Assembly (NCBI GenBank): GCA_022841205.1
Contig: JALHCK010000010.1
Coordinates: 1 to 64,000, forward strand
DNA from: Methanomicrobiales archaeon
GTDB lineage: Archaea; Halobacteriota; Methanomicrobia; Methanomicrobiales; Methanospirillaceae
Reading direction: 5' to 3'
Length of the DNA: 64,000 bases
Made by a program: the position numbers and the translations under genes. This document shows positions 36,291-44,300 of the stretch, piece by piece (within the stretch, counting starts at the first letter, position 1; every line of letters begins with the position of its first letter). The notes beneath the pieces were generated by a model, which ran no database searches, was not told the origin of the DNA, and saw nothing but the letters and a program-made list of their open reading frames with translations.

Positions 36291-36995
36291 TTACTTTTTA
36301 GACCCCGGGGCAGCGGTCACGATCTGCACCGCTTCCACCACTTCGGAGAGCATCTCTGCCGGAAACCCCATCACCATCTCGTCATCCTTGATGCCGGAGA
36401 ACTTCCGTGAACCGTCGCAGCCAAGCGAAAAGTTCGGTTTTCCGGAAAGATAGGTCTGGGCAGTGATGTCCGCACAGATCGACTGGATCCCGGAAAACCC
36501 GGACTTGATCCTCCCACCCAGCCGGTAGAGCATTGCCTGGGCGAGCTTTAACATCACGCGGGGGGGGGCAACGATGAGTATGACGTGGGGGACAAACGGG
36601 GTCTTTTCCAGCGGTGCGTAGAGAATCGCATGGGTGAATCCCGATTCGATGTGCGGGACGCTCGAAATTGTCCGCCGGCACGCCGGGGGACTTGCGAACT
36701 TGCCAAGCTTGAAGTAGAAGTCACCGGTCTTCAGGCTCTGGGACAGCTCCCGGAGACCGAGGGCCCATGCACCGCCAAAGCACTCGTGGTTTTCGTCAGT
36801 GGTGTAGAAAACCTTTCCGTCTCTCCGGGCCATTGTCACCATCATGCAGTGCCGGACGGTTTTGTCCAGCTTCTCGATCCCGGCCGGGATATCATCTTTG
36901 GCATGGATAAACCGGAGTGCAACCGGCGAAGTTTCAAGGGCAAGCGAGGCCTTCAGCGCCTGTGATGCCCCGGCAAAGTCAGTCATCTCCAACAT
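36291..36995 (-). CDS. DUF169 family protein
   Basis: This 234-residue soluble protein matches the COG2043/DUF169 layout: an N-terminal helix, PVALRFIHAKDDIPAGIEKL, a conserved RHCMMVTMARRDGKVFYT segment, CFGGAWALGL (near residue 73), and C-terminal SIC and SLGCDGSRKF cysteines. Conserved cysteines and histidines hint at metal or Fe-S binding. The biochemical role is not known. It converges with the PP2C gene, 9 bases away. The start could also be MTDFAG a few codons downstream. Confidence 0.85.
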   Translation of the reverse strand: MLEMTDFAGASQALKASLALETSPVALRFIHAKDDIPAGIEKLDKTVRHCMMVTMARRDGKVFYTTDENHECFGGAWALGLRELSQSLKTGDFYFKLGKFASPPACRRTISSVPHIESGFTHAILYAPLEKTPFVPHVILIVAPPRVMLKLAQAMLYRLGGRIKSGFSGIQSICADITAQTYLSGKPNFSLGCDGSRKFSGIKDDEMVMGFPAEMLSEVVEAVQIVTAAPGSKK

Positions 36996-37058
36996 GAGAT
37001 CATTACCTCTGTATGAACCGATCTTTCTGCAAAAGAGCTGATAAATTCGTCCATTCCG

Positions 37059-37871
37059 TCAGAGCCGCCGGAGTTTCTGGTCGACCTTTTCAAAGAAATT
37101 GCGCCCGATATCAACGATGAGGGCCGGATCACGCGATTTCCGGACCACTATGGTGGCCTGGTGCCCGAGGTCGATGCTTTTCTGGCCATCGATGACCATG
37201 GTGGCCGGCTTTGCACTCTCCAGCCGGATCTCGAGGTTCCGGTCACTGCTGATGACATGGGGGCGGGAGGAGAGCATGTAGGGCGCAAGCGGCACGAGCA
37301 GCGCCCCTTCGATCCGGGGATCGACGATCGGCCCGCCGGCGCTCATCGCATAGGCGGTCGACCCGGTGGGCGTGCTGATGATGAGGCCGTCAGCCCTGAA
37401 CTGCTCGGACAGGACACCATCGATGACGACCCCAAACGAGAGCATCTTTGCCGGCCGGCTGGTCACGATCAGCACCTCGTTCAACGCATCACCGGCATGC
37501 CGCCCTTCGACCATGAACGAGAGCCGCATCCTCCGCTCGACTAAGAAACCATCGGATATACCGAGGAGGACATCGGCCGCCTCTGCCGGTTCCACGTCGG
37601 CAAGGAAGCCCACCTCCCCCCAGTTGATCCCGATGATGGGGAGTTGACGCGGCATCTTCTGCACCGTGAACAGGATGGTGCCGTCACCACCAGTGATGAC
37701 GACCACGTCGGGATCTGCCCCGGCGAAGGGAATCCCGGCGGCGCCGATCGCCGCTGCAGTTTCTTCTTCGAAAAAGACCCTGTGCCCGGCATCCCTCAGT
37801 CTCGCCTCAAGCGACTCTGCAAACGAGAGCGCTTCACGGTTGTCGATCCGCGAGACCAGCAGAAATTTCAT
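37059..37871 (-). CDS. nadK: NAD kinase
   Basis: NAD kinase phosphorylates NAD+ to NADP+. The 270-residue protein has the GGDGT motif (VVITGGDGTILFTVQ, about 59-73), GINWGEVGFLADVEP, and the GSTAYAMSAGGPIVDP loop (about 174-189) that binds NAD. Length is normal for the archaeal enzyme. It lies 4 bases downstream of an FBPase/IMPase-family gene on the same strand. In Methanocaldococcus MJ0917 the two activities are fused, so this gene pair has a known functional link (NADP synthesis and removal). Confidence 0.95.
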   Translation of the reverse strand: MKFLLVSRIDNREALSFAESLEARLRDAGHRVFFEEETAAAIGAAGIPFAGADPDVVVITGGDGTILFTVQKMPRQLPIIGINWGEVGFLADVEPAEAADVLLGISDGFLVERRMRLSFMVEGRHAGDALNEVLIVTSRPAKMLSFGVVIDGVLSEQFRADGLIISTPTGSTAYAMSAGGPIVDPRIEGALLVPLAPYMLSSRPHVISSDRNLEIRLESAKPATMVIDGQKSIDLGHQATIVVRKSRDPALIVDIGRNFFEKVDQKLRRL

Positions 37872-37875
37872 GTCA

Positions 37876-38652
37876 TCACCTCAGGTACTCGATAATCTTC
37901 CGGTGCATCACACCGTTTGTGGCCACCATGCATTTCCCGATGGTCACCTTTTCGGGAAATACCAGGGGTTCCCCGTCAAGGTCGCTCACCATACCTCCCG
38001 CTTCGGTGCAGACCAGCATTCCGGCTGCAGCGTCCGTCACCCGCAGGGTCCCCCGCAGGTCGATGAAGCCGTCGATCCTCCCGCAGCCGATGTAGCAGAG
38101 TTCGAGTGCCGATGCCCCGAGCAGTCGCCACCTCCGGGCCTTCTGGCCGAGGTTGAAGGCCTTTGCCGGGTCAAACTTCCTCCCATAGAGCGAGAGGGCA
38201 CTCTGTTCGAGGACCGTGGTCTTTGATACGGTTATCGGGGCTCCATCGAGAAATGCTTTCTTCCCCCTCTCTGCAGTGAACGTCTCGCCCCCGGCAAGGT
38301 CCCGGACAAAGGCCTTCCGGATAACGCCGTCTTTTGCATAGGCTATGGAGAGCGCATAAAAAGGGATCCCGGCAACCGCGTTATAGGTCCCGTCGACCGG
38401 GTCCAGGAAGATCGTCCCTTCATCCCCGCCGAGTTCAACCCTTCCAGCCTCCTCGCTGATGAGCGTTCGTGCAAGGGGGTGCTCTTCAAGGTAGGCGAGG
38501 ATGCAGGACTCGGCAACCCGGTCGATCTGCTGGGTCGGAGTCCCGTCCGCACCCATACCGGTCTTCCTGCCGCCTTCCGCTGTGCCCACGAGCGGGGCGA
38601 TGGCCCCGGAGACCGCGCTTGCCATTTCATTGCAGCAGGTAAGGAAGTCCAT
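37876..38652 (-). CDS. Bifunctional fructose-1,6-bisphosphatase / inositol-1-monophosphatase family
   Basis: This 258-residue member of the archaeal type IV FBPase/IMPase family shows the lithium-sensitive phosphatase signatures: ISEEAGRVELG (metal-binding Glu), IFLDPVDGTYNAVAGIPF (DPxDGT motif) and LRVTDAAAGMLVCTEAGG near the end. It can hydrolyse fructose 1,6-bisphosphate in gluconeogenesis and inositol monophosphate. Being the first gene before nadK, it could also act as an NADP phosphatase, as its fused relative does. Substrate preference cannot be read from the sequence. Confidence 0.9.
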   Translation of the reverse strand: MDFLTCCNEMASAVSGAIAPLVGTAEGGRKTGMGADGTPTQQIDRVAESCILAYLEEHPLARTLISEEAGRVELGGDEGTIFLDPVDGTYNAVAGIPFYALSIAYAKDGVIRKAFVRDLAGGETFTAERGKKAFLDGAPITVSKTTVLEQSALSLYGRKFDPAKAFNLGQKARRWRLLGASALELCYIGCGRIDGFIDLRGTLRVTDAAAGMLVCTEAGGMVSDLDGEPLVFPEKVTIGKCMVATNGVMHRKIIEYLR

Positions 38653-38737
38653 GGTGGTATCCCGGGTGAACAGCAGGGTGTATCTTAATTAATACGATAC
38701 AGATAGATTAAGTACTTCATATTATGAGTGTGAATCC

Positions 38738-39121
38738 ATGAAAGAGCAGACAGAAGTGGGGAAACTGAAAGAAGGCCGGTGGGTGGTGATCGATGACGAA
38801 CCCTGTAAGATCCTCGGGATATCCATCTCGAAGCCCGGCAAGCACGGGGCGGCAAAAGCCCGGATCGATGCTGTCGGACTCTTTGACGGGGTCAAACGGT
38901 CCATCGTGCAGCCGGTTTCTGCAAAGACCTACGTGCCGGTAGTCGAGCGGAAGAGCGGACAGGTGATCACCGTCAGCGGGTCAACGGCAACCCTCATGGA
39001 CATGAAAGACTTCACCAATTTCGAAGTTGAAATCCCCCCTGAGAAGGCGCAGCTCTTCGAGATAGGAAAGGAACTGCCCTACATCGAGGCGCTTGGAAAA
39101 AAGAAGCTCGATATCGACTGA
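38738..39121 (+). CDS. eif5A: Translation initiation/elongation factor aIF5A
   Basis: The 127-residue protein binds the ribosome and helps peptide-bond formation at difficult motifs. The N-terminal SH3-like barrel carries the exposed loop SKPGKHGAAKARI, in which K35 is the lysine converted to hypusine or deoxyhypusine. The C-terminal OB-fold follows (ITVSGSTATLMDMKDFTNFE). The length is normal for archaea. An AT-rich promoter-like sequence (cttaattaatac) sits at 38685-38696. A T7 run just after the stop is a likely terminator. Confidence 0.97.
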   Translation: MKEQTEVGKLKEGRWVVIDDEPCKILGISISKPGKHGAAKARIDAVGLFDGVKRSIVQPVSAKTYVPVVERKSGQVITVSGSTATLMDMKDFTNFEVEIPPEKAQLFEIGKELPYIEALGKKKLDID

Positions 39122-39323
39122 AAAAGCCCCAGTCTTTTTTTAACTGCTTTCCGACCTGCAAGGGCCGCTACCCCGTGACATGCCCCTGCATCGGTGCACC
39201 AACGATAAAAGCTAAAGAAGGAAGCGCTACCTCGTGCCACGGCCCTGGGAAAAAAGAAGCCCGGGATCGACTGGAAAGCCCCGGTCCTTTTTTAACTGCT
39301 TTCCGACCTGCCGCTACCTCGTG
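39093..39323 (+). repeat. ~80-bp direct repeat duplicating the aIF5A 3' end and terminator
   Basis: Copy 1 (39093-39177) contains the last codons of aIF5A, its stop and the T-run. Copy 2 (39245-39323) repeats GAAAAAAGAAGC, ATCGACTG, AAGCCCC and TTTAACTGCTTTCCGACCTG, lacking 6 bases near its end. A third short piece (CGCTACCTCGTG) is at 39225-39236. Copy 2 runs into the stop codon of the converging PEBP gene. Confidence 0.8.
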
Positions 39324-39766
39324 TATAACGCCATTGTGCCGCCGAACTGGAGGACATGGCCCTGCATCGCCCCGATAAGGTCGCCCTTGGTGGCACCAGG
39401 CGCAAGGTCGAGGAGGGTGTCAAGGCCGTATACCTTGAAGGTATACCGGATGGTCGACCCGGGTGGGGGGCACGGGCCGTCATAACCGATATTGCCGAAA
39501 TCATTTTTCCCCTGCACCGCTGAAACGGGCACGGTAACGGTCCCCGTTCTCGGGATCCCCGGTGGTACCTCACCGGTTGGGGGGAGGTTCCAGATCAGCC
39601 AGGGACAAAACGAGCAGCATGACTGCTGGTAGGGATTCACGGCCATAACGGCCACCGATTCGGCCGAAAGGCCCTTGATCCGCAACCGCGGGGATTCATT
39701 CCCGCCATCGCAGGTATGGGTGGGGGGAAAAGTCAGGAAATCAAGCGACACGACCAGTTTTTCCAT
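39314..39766 (-). CDS. YbhB/YbcL-type phosphatidylethanolamine-binding protein (Raf-kinase-inhibitor-like)
   Basis: The 150-residue protein follows the bacterial/archaeal PEBP fold: THTCDGGNESPRLRI near the start, FCPWLIWNLPPTGEVPPG, GKNDFGNIGYDGPCPPPGS and YTFKVYGLDTLLDLAPGAT. The usual ligand-site segment DPDAP is replaced by VNPYQQSCC, and several extra cysteines are present, so ligand binding may differ. It probably acts in the cytoplasm; the physiological role of these proteins is unclear. Its 3' end abuts a duplicated aIF5A terminator. Confidence 0.85.
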   Translation of the reverse strand: MEKLVVSLDFLTFPPTHTCDGGNESPRLRIKGLSAESVAVMAVNPYQQSCCSFCPWLIWNLPPTGEVPPGIPRTGTVTVPVSAVQGKNDFGNIGYDGPCPPPGSTIRYTFKVYGLDTLLDLAPGATKGDLIGAMQGHVLQFGGTMALYTR

Positions 39767-39858
39767 GGACTCCCTGATCTCTCCTGGCAGGTATTAAGGC
39801 GTTCGCATCCCAGGGGGAAAGAACCATTATCCTCCGGCAAGAAACGCTTGGGAACAGG

Positions 39859-40293
39859 ATGGAGCAATACAAAACCGGCACTCTTGCCTGCTATACCGAC
39901 GGGGCTTCCCGGGGAAACCCCGGTCCGGCAGCATTTGCCTACATACTGGTTGCCGGCCATGGCGAAGTGGTCGAAGAGGGCTCAGGTTTTCTTGGGAGGG
40001 CCACGAACAACGAGGCCGAGTACCGGGCGCTCATCGCCGGGCTTTCTGCCGCCGGGCGGCTCGGGTCATCTGACCTCCTGGTCTGTTCGGACAGCGAGCT
40101 CGTGGTCCGGCAGATGACCGGCGCATACCGGGTCTCTTCGCAAAGGCTGCGCCCGCTCTACATGGAAGCACAGGCCCTCACCGGCCATTTCCGGGCGGTC
40201 ACTTTCCGGTCGGTGCCCCGGGAACACCCGTTCGTCGCAAGGGCCGATCTTCTCTGCAACCAGGTCCTCGATATGCACATGGACCGTTCATGA
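39859..40293 (+). CDS. rnhA: Ribonuclease HI
   Basis: RNase HI cleaves the RNA strand of RNA-DNA hybrids. The 144-residue protein has the DEDD catalytic set: YTDGASRGNPGPAAF (Asp near residue 14), NNEAEYRALIAGL (Glu near 51), VCSDSELVVRQM (Asp near 75) and ARADLLCN (Asp near 132). There is no hybrid-binding N-terminal extension, as in other archaeal and some bacterial type 1 enzymes. It is divergent from the PEBP gene and ends just before the mrp promoter. Confidence 0.92.
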   Translation: MEQYKTGTLACYTDGASRGNPGPAAFAYILVAGHGEVVEEGSGFLGRATNNEAEYRALIAGLSAAGRLGSSDLLVCSDSELVVRQMTGAYRVSSQRLRPLYMEAQALTGHFRAVTFRSVPREHPFVARADLLCNQVLDMHMDRS

Positions 40294-40328
40294 AGTGCAG
40301 GCGGTTTTGCCCCCAGGTATATGTCTTT

Positions 40329-40338
40329 ATTTATATAC
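40329..40338 (+). promoter_or_regulatory. TATA box upstream of the mrp gene
   Basis: ATTTATATAC lies about 40 bases before the ATG at 40376, fitting an archaeal promoter with a short (about 15-base) leader. It shows that the gene's real start is the ATG at 40376 and not the in-frame ATG at 40295 upstream of the promoter. Confidence 0.6.
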
Positions 40339-40375
40339 CTCTAAGATAGTAAGAGAGGCAATAGTGAGGCTTTTT

Positions 40376-41260
40376 ATGGCTGACAAAAAGAATCCAACAC
40401 CTGAAACCTGCGATCAGCAGTGCGAGGGATGCCCGAGTTCTGCAACCTGCGACTCGGCAAAAGGCAAGACCGCAGGCCTTCCCAAGAAGGCAGATATCGA
40501 TGTGAAACACGTTGTCCTCGTGCTTTCAGGCAAAGGGGGAGTCGGGAAATCGACAGTTTCCGTGAACCTTGCCTTCTCCCTGGCCGCCCACGGGTACAGG
40601 ACCGGGCTGATGGACCTCGATATCCACGGCCCGAACCTCCCGAAGATGCTCGGGATCGAGAAACAGCGGCTCACCACCCTTGGAAACATGATCGAGCCGA
40701 TACAGGTCACCGGGAACCTGTCCGTGGTCTCCATGGGCTTCCTCCTCCCTGATATCGGAACACCGGTCATATGGCGGGGGCCGATGAAGATGACGGCGAT
40801 CTCGCAGTTCCTCTCCGAAGTGGACTGGGGCCAGCTCGATTTCCTGGTAGTCGACCTTCCGCCGGGAACCGGCGATGAAGCCCTCTCCATCATCCAGCTT
40901 GCGCCAAACGTCCGTGGGGCGATCATCGTCACCACCCCGCAGGACGTTGCCACCATGGACGCCCTGAAGGCCGCAAATTTTGTCGAGAAGCTCGATATCC
41001 CGGTAATCGGTATCGTCGAAAACATGAGCACGCTGATCTGCCCCCACTGCCACAAGGATATCGATCTCTTCGGCAGTGGCGGCGGAAAAAAGATTGCCGA
41101 ACAGCTGGGAGTCCCGTTCCTGGGATCGATCCCCTTTGACCCGGAAATGCGGAAGGCCGGCGACGAAGGCCGCCCATTCATCATCCGGAGCAAGGACAGC
41201 CCGACCTGGAAGAGCGTTGACGCGGTGATGGAAGAACTCGTGAAGGCGGTTGAGGATTAA
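40376..41260 (+). CDS. Mrp/NBP35-type Fe-S carrier P-loop ATPase
   Basis: The protein (294 residues from ATG 40376) is a ParA/MinD-like ATPase that carries and delivers Fe-S clusters. The N-terminus has a cysteine cluster CDQQCEGCPSSATC, like NBP35. The deviant Walker A LSGKGGVGKSTVSVN, FLVVDLPPGTGDEAL and a C-terminal CPHC pair that bridges the cluster in dimers are all present. An ATG at 40295 is upstream of the TATA box and is not used. A 102-residue gene follows with no gap, so the two are likely co-transcribed. Confidence 0.93.
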   Translation: MADKKNPTPETCDQQCEGCPSSATCDSAKGKTAGLPKKADIDVKHVVLVLSGKGGVGKSTVSVNLAFSLAAHGYRTGLMDLDIHGPNLPKMLGIEKQRLTTLGNMIEPIQVTGNLSVVSMGFLLPDIGTPVIWRGPMKMTAISQFLSEVDWGQLDFLVVDLPPGTGDEALSIIQLAPNVRGAIIVTTPQDVATMDALKAANFVEKLDIPVIGIVENMSTLICPHCHKDIDLFGSGGGKKIAEQLGVPFLGSIPFDPEMRKAGDEGRPFIIRSKDSPTWKSVDAVMEELVKAVED

Positions 41261-41569
41261 ATGGGGTTCCGGGAGGTGCTGGAGGGGGGAGGAGAGCCCC
41301 TCGGGATCTATGATGATATCCTGGCAATCCTTGACGAAATCCAGCTATTCCCGGCCTCGATCGAGCCGATATACCGGAAGGCGATGACCTTCTCCGAGGA
41401 GGAACTCGATCGTCTCCGGTTTGCGCTCCTCCGTCTCCAGGTCTATTCGGATATCAACCGGAACATGGACATGGAACAGGCGCAGAAGATAAAATACATC
41501 TCCCAGGTGCTCGAAAAGGTCATTTACGGCTCACTCCTTCTCGAACACGAAGAGATCAACCACGGATGA
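41261..41569 (+). CDS. Small acidic helical protein coupled to mrp
   Basis: The 102-residue product starts at the base after the mrp stop, so translation is coupled. It is soluble and mostly helical, with an acidic stretch FSEEELDRLRFALLRLQVYS and SQVLEKVIYGSLLLEHEE. No cysteines are present, so it is unlikely to hold a cluster itself. I do not recognise a family. The context suggests a partner of the Fe-S carrier. Confidence 0.7.
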   Translation: MGFREVLEGGGEPLGIYDDILAILDEIQLFPASIEPIYRKAMTFSEEELDRLRFALLRLQVYSDINRNMDMEQAQKIKYISQVLEKVIYGSLLLEHEEINHG

Positions 41570-41878
41570 ACGGAGCCATCAGGAAACCCCTGCACCCTGT
41601 CTTTTTCAGAATTATTTCGTGGGTGATCATATCGGTCATATCCATTCATGTATGCGAAATACTTCTTGCCGCCCTTTTTTAACCAGGAACCTGTGCACAT
41701 CCCAAAATTTTCCTGCCTGGAGATACTATTCATCGTGCTCCGGGCAGGGTTACCTGGAGAATGCCCGGGCTGTTGCTCCCGGCGATAGAAGTGGTGGTGT
41801 TGGTAGGGAAAATGGGAAAGTTGGGTCTCTCCTTCGGATTCCCTTTATCGACAGGTTGATATCTATATATGTATCTTT
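41570..41878. other. Intergenic upstream of the RelE-type locus
   Basis: About 310 bases with scattered T-runs after the coupled gene (41603-41680) and AT-rich sequence near 41850-41880 (gatatctatatatgtatcttt) that could be the TA operon promoter. No gene was recognised. Confidence 0.4.
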
Positions 41879-42116
41879 ATGCAGGCCGCCTCCACCATTT
41901 ACATCCGGGAGGATCTGAAAAAACAAACTCCAGGAACTCAAGCGTCACCCCAAAGAATCCTATAACGACGTCATCGAACGGCTGGTGTCGCTCTCGATCG
42001 ATTCCGAGCCGTTGAACGACGATGCAATCCGGGGACTGGAGGAAGCGATATCAGACATCACACACCGCCGGCTCCACTCTGAAGAAGAGATCATGGCCGA
42101 ATTCGGTGTAAAATGA
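41879..42116 (+). pseudogene. Antitoxin of a RelE/ParE-type pair, frameshifted
   Basis: ATG 41879 opens a VapB/RelB-like antitoxin (STIYIREDLKKQ). An extra base in the CTGAAAAAACAAACTCC stretch (about 41918-41930) breaks the frame. The next frame continues LQELKRHPKESYNDVIERLV, then acidic helix and EEEIMAEFGVK to a stop that overlaps the toxin ATG by 4 bases (ATGA). Two halves together make a complete ~78-residue antitoxin with an N-terminal DNA-binding and C-terminal toxin-binding part. As read, no intact antitoxin is made. Confidence 0.75.
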
Positions 42117-42385
42117 AGTACCGGATCCTGTATACTTCCCGTGCACAAAAGGATCTCCGCAGATTTCAGGATACAACCGCCAGGCGTAAAATCCGGACCA
42201 TCCACACCCTTGGAGAAGATCCTTACCTGCACGTAAGAAAGCTGGAAGGCAGTGCCCCGGACCACCCGGTCTATACCTTCCGGATCGGTCTGTATCACCG
42301 GGCGATCCTCTCCATCCACGACGAAGTCCTGATTGTCCACGTTCTCGGGACCGAGAACCGGAAGCAGGCATATCGGGATTTTTAA
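42113..42385 (+). CDS. RelE/ParE superfamily toxin
   Basis: The 90-residue toxin has the family pattern: MKYRILYTSRAQKDLRRF, helix DTTARRKIRTIH, LEGSAPDHPVYTFRIGLYHR and AILSIHDEVLIVHVLG, then RKQAYRDF. RelE homologues cleave mRNA on the ribosome and ParE homologues block gyrase; this one looks more RelE/YoeB-like. The frame is intact while the overlapping upstream antitoxin gene is frameshifted, which would be harmful if the toxin were active and translated alone. Confidence 0.85.
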   Translation: MKYRILYTSRAQKDLRRFQDTTARRKIRTIHTLGEDPYLHVRKLEGSAPDHPVYTFRIGLYHRAILSIHDEVLIVHVLGTENRKQAYRDF

Positions 42386-42527
42386 TCATGCCCGTCCATC
42401 CTTCGTGGGATGCAAGCGACGCGGAGATCGGATTTTCGCCCGTGACCGGTGGCAGCGGGGCAGCAGCATTCACCCAGGTACTTTCGGATCAGGATCCTCG
42501 AGTAAAGTGCTGAACACTGGGTATCCG

Positions 42528-42719
42528 TCATCGGCGGCCGGATGCATTTCGTTCTGAAGCATTCCTGGATTGACACCATATCATATCACGATTCGCCGGT
42601 ACCTGGCTGGTCGCCGCCGCCTGATGTGCCGGAAATTCGACGATAAAATACCATGGCAGCCCGATGATCGTTGCTGCGATGGCAAACACGATAATGAAGA
42701 GCATGAACGGAGCCCTCAT
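42528..42719 (-). CDS. Small single-helix membrane protein
   Basis: From ATG 42719, with GGGTGGGAG directly upstream, the 63-residue product has one hydrophobic helix (MRAPFMLFIIVFAIAATIIG then LPWYFIVE) and a polar, glycosylation-like tail (RNASERNAS). No family is recognised. It is divergent from the ACT-MBL gene at 42795. The stretch 42386-42527 to its left contains no recognised gene. Confidence 0.5.
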   Translation of the reverse strand: MRAPFMLFIIVFAIAATIIGLPWYFIVEFPAHQAAATSQVPANRDMIWCQSRNASERNASGRR

Positions 42720-42794
42720 GCTCCCACCCTTTTTCCTCCCCGGGGATAACAAAGATGTGTTCCTGCAGCAGATCTATTATCCCACGATGATTCC

Positions 42795-44300
42795 ATGGTG
42801 AAATACTCCTTTATCGCGAGAATGCCCAATGACCCCGGGGCACTCCACACCGCAGCAGAACTCATAACCCGTTACCAGGGGAACATCAACCGTGTCCAGT
42901 TCGATCAGCGGATCGACCCCCGGACCGTTTTCTTTGAAATAACATGCCCGGATGAGTCGCGGCCCCGGATCGAGAAGGGACTTGCCCGGCTCGGGTACCT
43001 GCAGGACTCGCTCCAGCCCCTGCATGTACTGAAGTTCTCGCTCCCCCTGCCCCACGAGCCCGGCGCCCTGTGCTCCTTTCTCAATTTCACAACATCTTCG
43101 CGGGCAAACATCTGTGCCATAGATTTCGATGACCGCGGCAGGCACCCGGACCGGGTGACCATCACGCTGAGCGTCGAGGAACATGCGGCGGCAGAACGGC
43201 TCCTCGACACCCTGAAATCACGGTATCCAATCGAGATCCTCGAGTACGACAGCACCGGGAAAGAGCTTGACGATTGCGTCTTTTATCTCCGCCTGGCCCA
43301 GCAGATCAGGGAGATTTCCGGAGAGCCGCAGGACCAGTTCCTCTTCTCGTTTCTCGGGGACATCAACCACGCGGTCCAGGAGCTGATGAACCTTGGCAAG
43401 GACCCAAGAACGGTCTTCGAAAGCTTCCTCCAGACAGGCAGGACACTTACCGGGACAACCGGTGACCGGTTCTCTGCCGATATCCAGACCCTGGAACCGG
43501 CCCCTGATCTCACCCTGCACTGTATCCAGCCGCCCTGTGGCGGAAACATCTTCCTGATGGATACGCCGGACGGTATCACCGTGGTGGACACCGGTTACGG
43601 CATCTACATGGAGGATGTCGCACATCTCCTCGACGATCTCATCCCCGGGTGGAAATCCCGGCTATCTGCGCTGGTCATCACCCACGCCGATGCAGATCAC
43701 TGCGGTGCGGGCGGGGCATACCCCGTCCCGGCAATGCTCCATCCCGGGACCATGGAGATCATCCGGGTCGCAAACCGCGCCTACAGGTCGCGGAGCGAGG
43801 CATCGGTCCTCGAAGAGATCTATACGACCATGATCAACCTCTTCTCGCGGTTCAACCCGCCCCTCCGGGCAATCCCGTTCAGCACCGACCCGATCGGGCA
43901 CCGGGCGGGATTCCCGGTCATCGGGACGGTGGATGTGGGCCGGTACCGTTTCGAAATCCTCGAAAGCTCCGGGGGACACCTGCACGGGCAGGTATACCTG
44001 TACTGCAGGGAGGCAGGCATCCTCTTCACGGCGGACACCGTGATCAACTTCGGCCACCTCACGCCGGACCGGGCGGCCTACAACACCCTTGCCGTCATCC
44101 TGGTCACATCGGTGAATGTCGATAGCGAGCTGGCAAAACAGGAGCGGCACATGGTTCTAGACCTGGCACGGGAGTCTTCCGGGTCGTATGAGTCCGGCAG
44201 AACATCCTGCCTCCTCTGCTGCGGGCACGGGCCGGTCTCGGTCCTTTCAGGAGACGGGCTTGTCCCGTACGGGGATATACGGCACTATCACCCTGCCTGA
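42795..44300 (+). CDS. ACT-like / metallo-beta-lactamase-fold fusion protein
   Basis: The 501-residue protein begins with two ACT-like regulatory domains (about 3-75 and 80-160), containing PNDPGALHTAAELI and LPHEPGALCSFLN. The MBL domain starts about residue 235. It shows THADADHCGAGG (about 295-306), GGHLHGQVYLY, TADTVINF and CGHGP. The usual HxHxDH is HxDxDH here: the second metal-site histidine is Asp. ACT domains usually bind amino acids, so hydrolase activity may be ligand-controlled. The substrate is unknown. The 3' end overlaps the converging amidohydrolase gene by 13 bases. Confidence 0.8.
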   Translation: MVKYSFIARMPNDPGALHTAAELITRYQGNINRVQFDQRIDPRTVFFEITCPDESRPRIEKGLARLGYLQDSLQPLHVLKFSLPLPHEPGALCSFLNFTTSSRANICAIDFDDRGRHPDRVTITLSVEEHAAAERLLDTLKSRYPIEILEYDSTGKELDDCVFYLRLAQQIREISGEPQDQFLFSFLGDINHAVQELMNLGKDPRTVFESFLQTGRTLTGTTGDRFSADIQTLEPAPDLTLHCIQPPCGGNIFLMDTPDGITVVDTGYGIYMEDVAHLLDDLIPGWKSRLSALVITHADADHCGAGGAYPVPAMLHPGTMEIIRVANRAYRSRSEASVLEEIYTTMINLFSRFNPPLRAIPFSTDPIGHRAGFPVIGTVDVGRYRFEILESSGGHLHGQVYLYCREAGILFTADTVINFGHLTPDRAAYNTLAVILVTSVNVDSELAKQERHMVLDLARESSGSYESGRTSCLLCCGHGPVSVLSGDGLVPYGDIRHYHPA

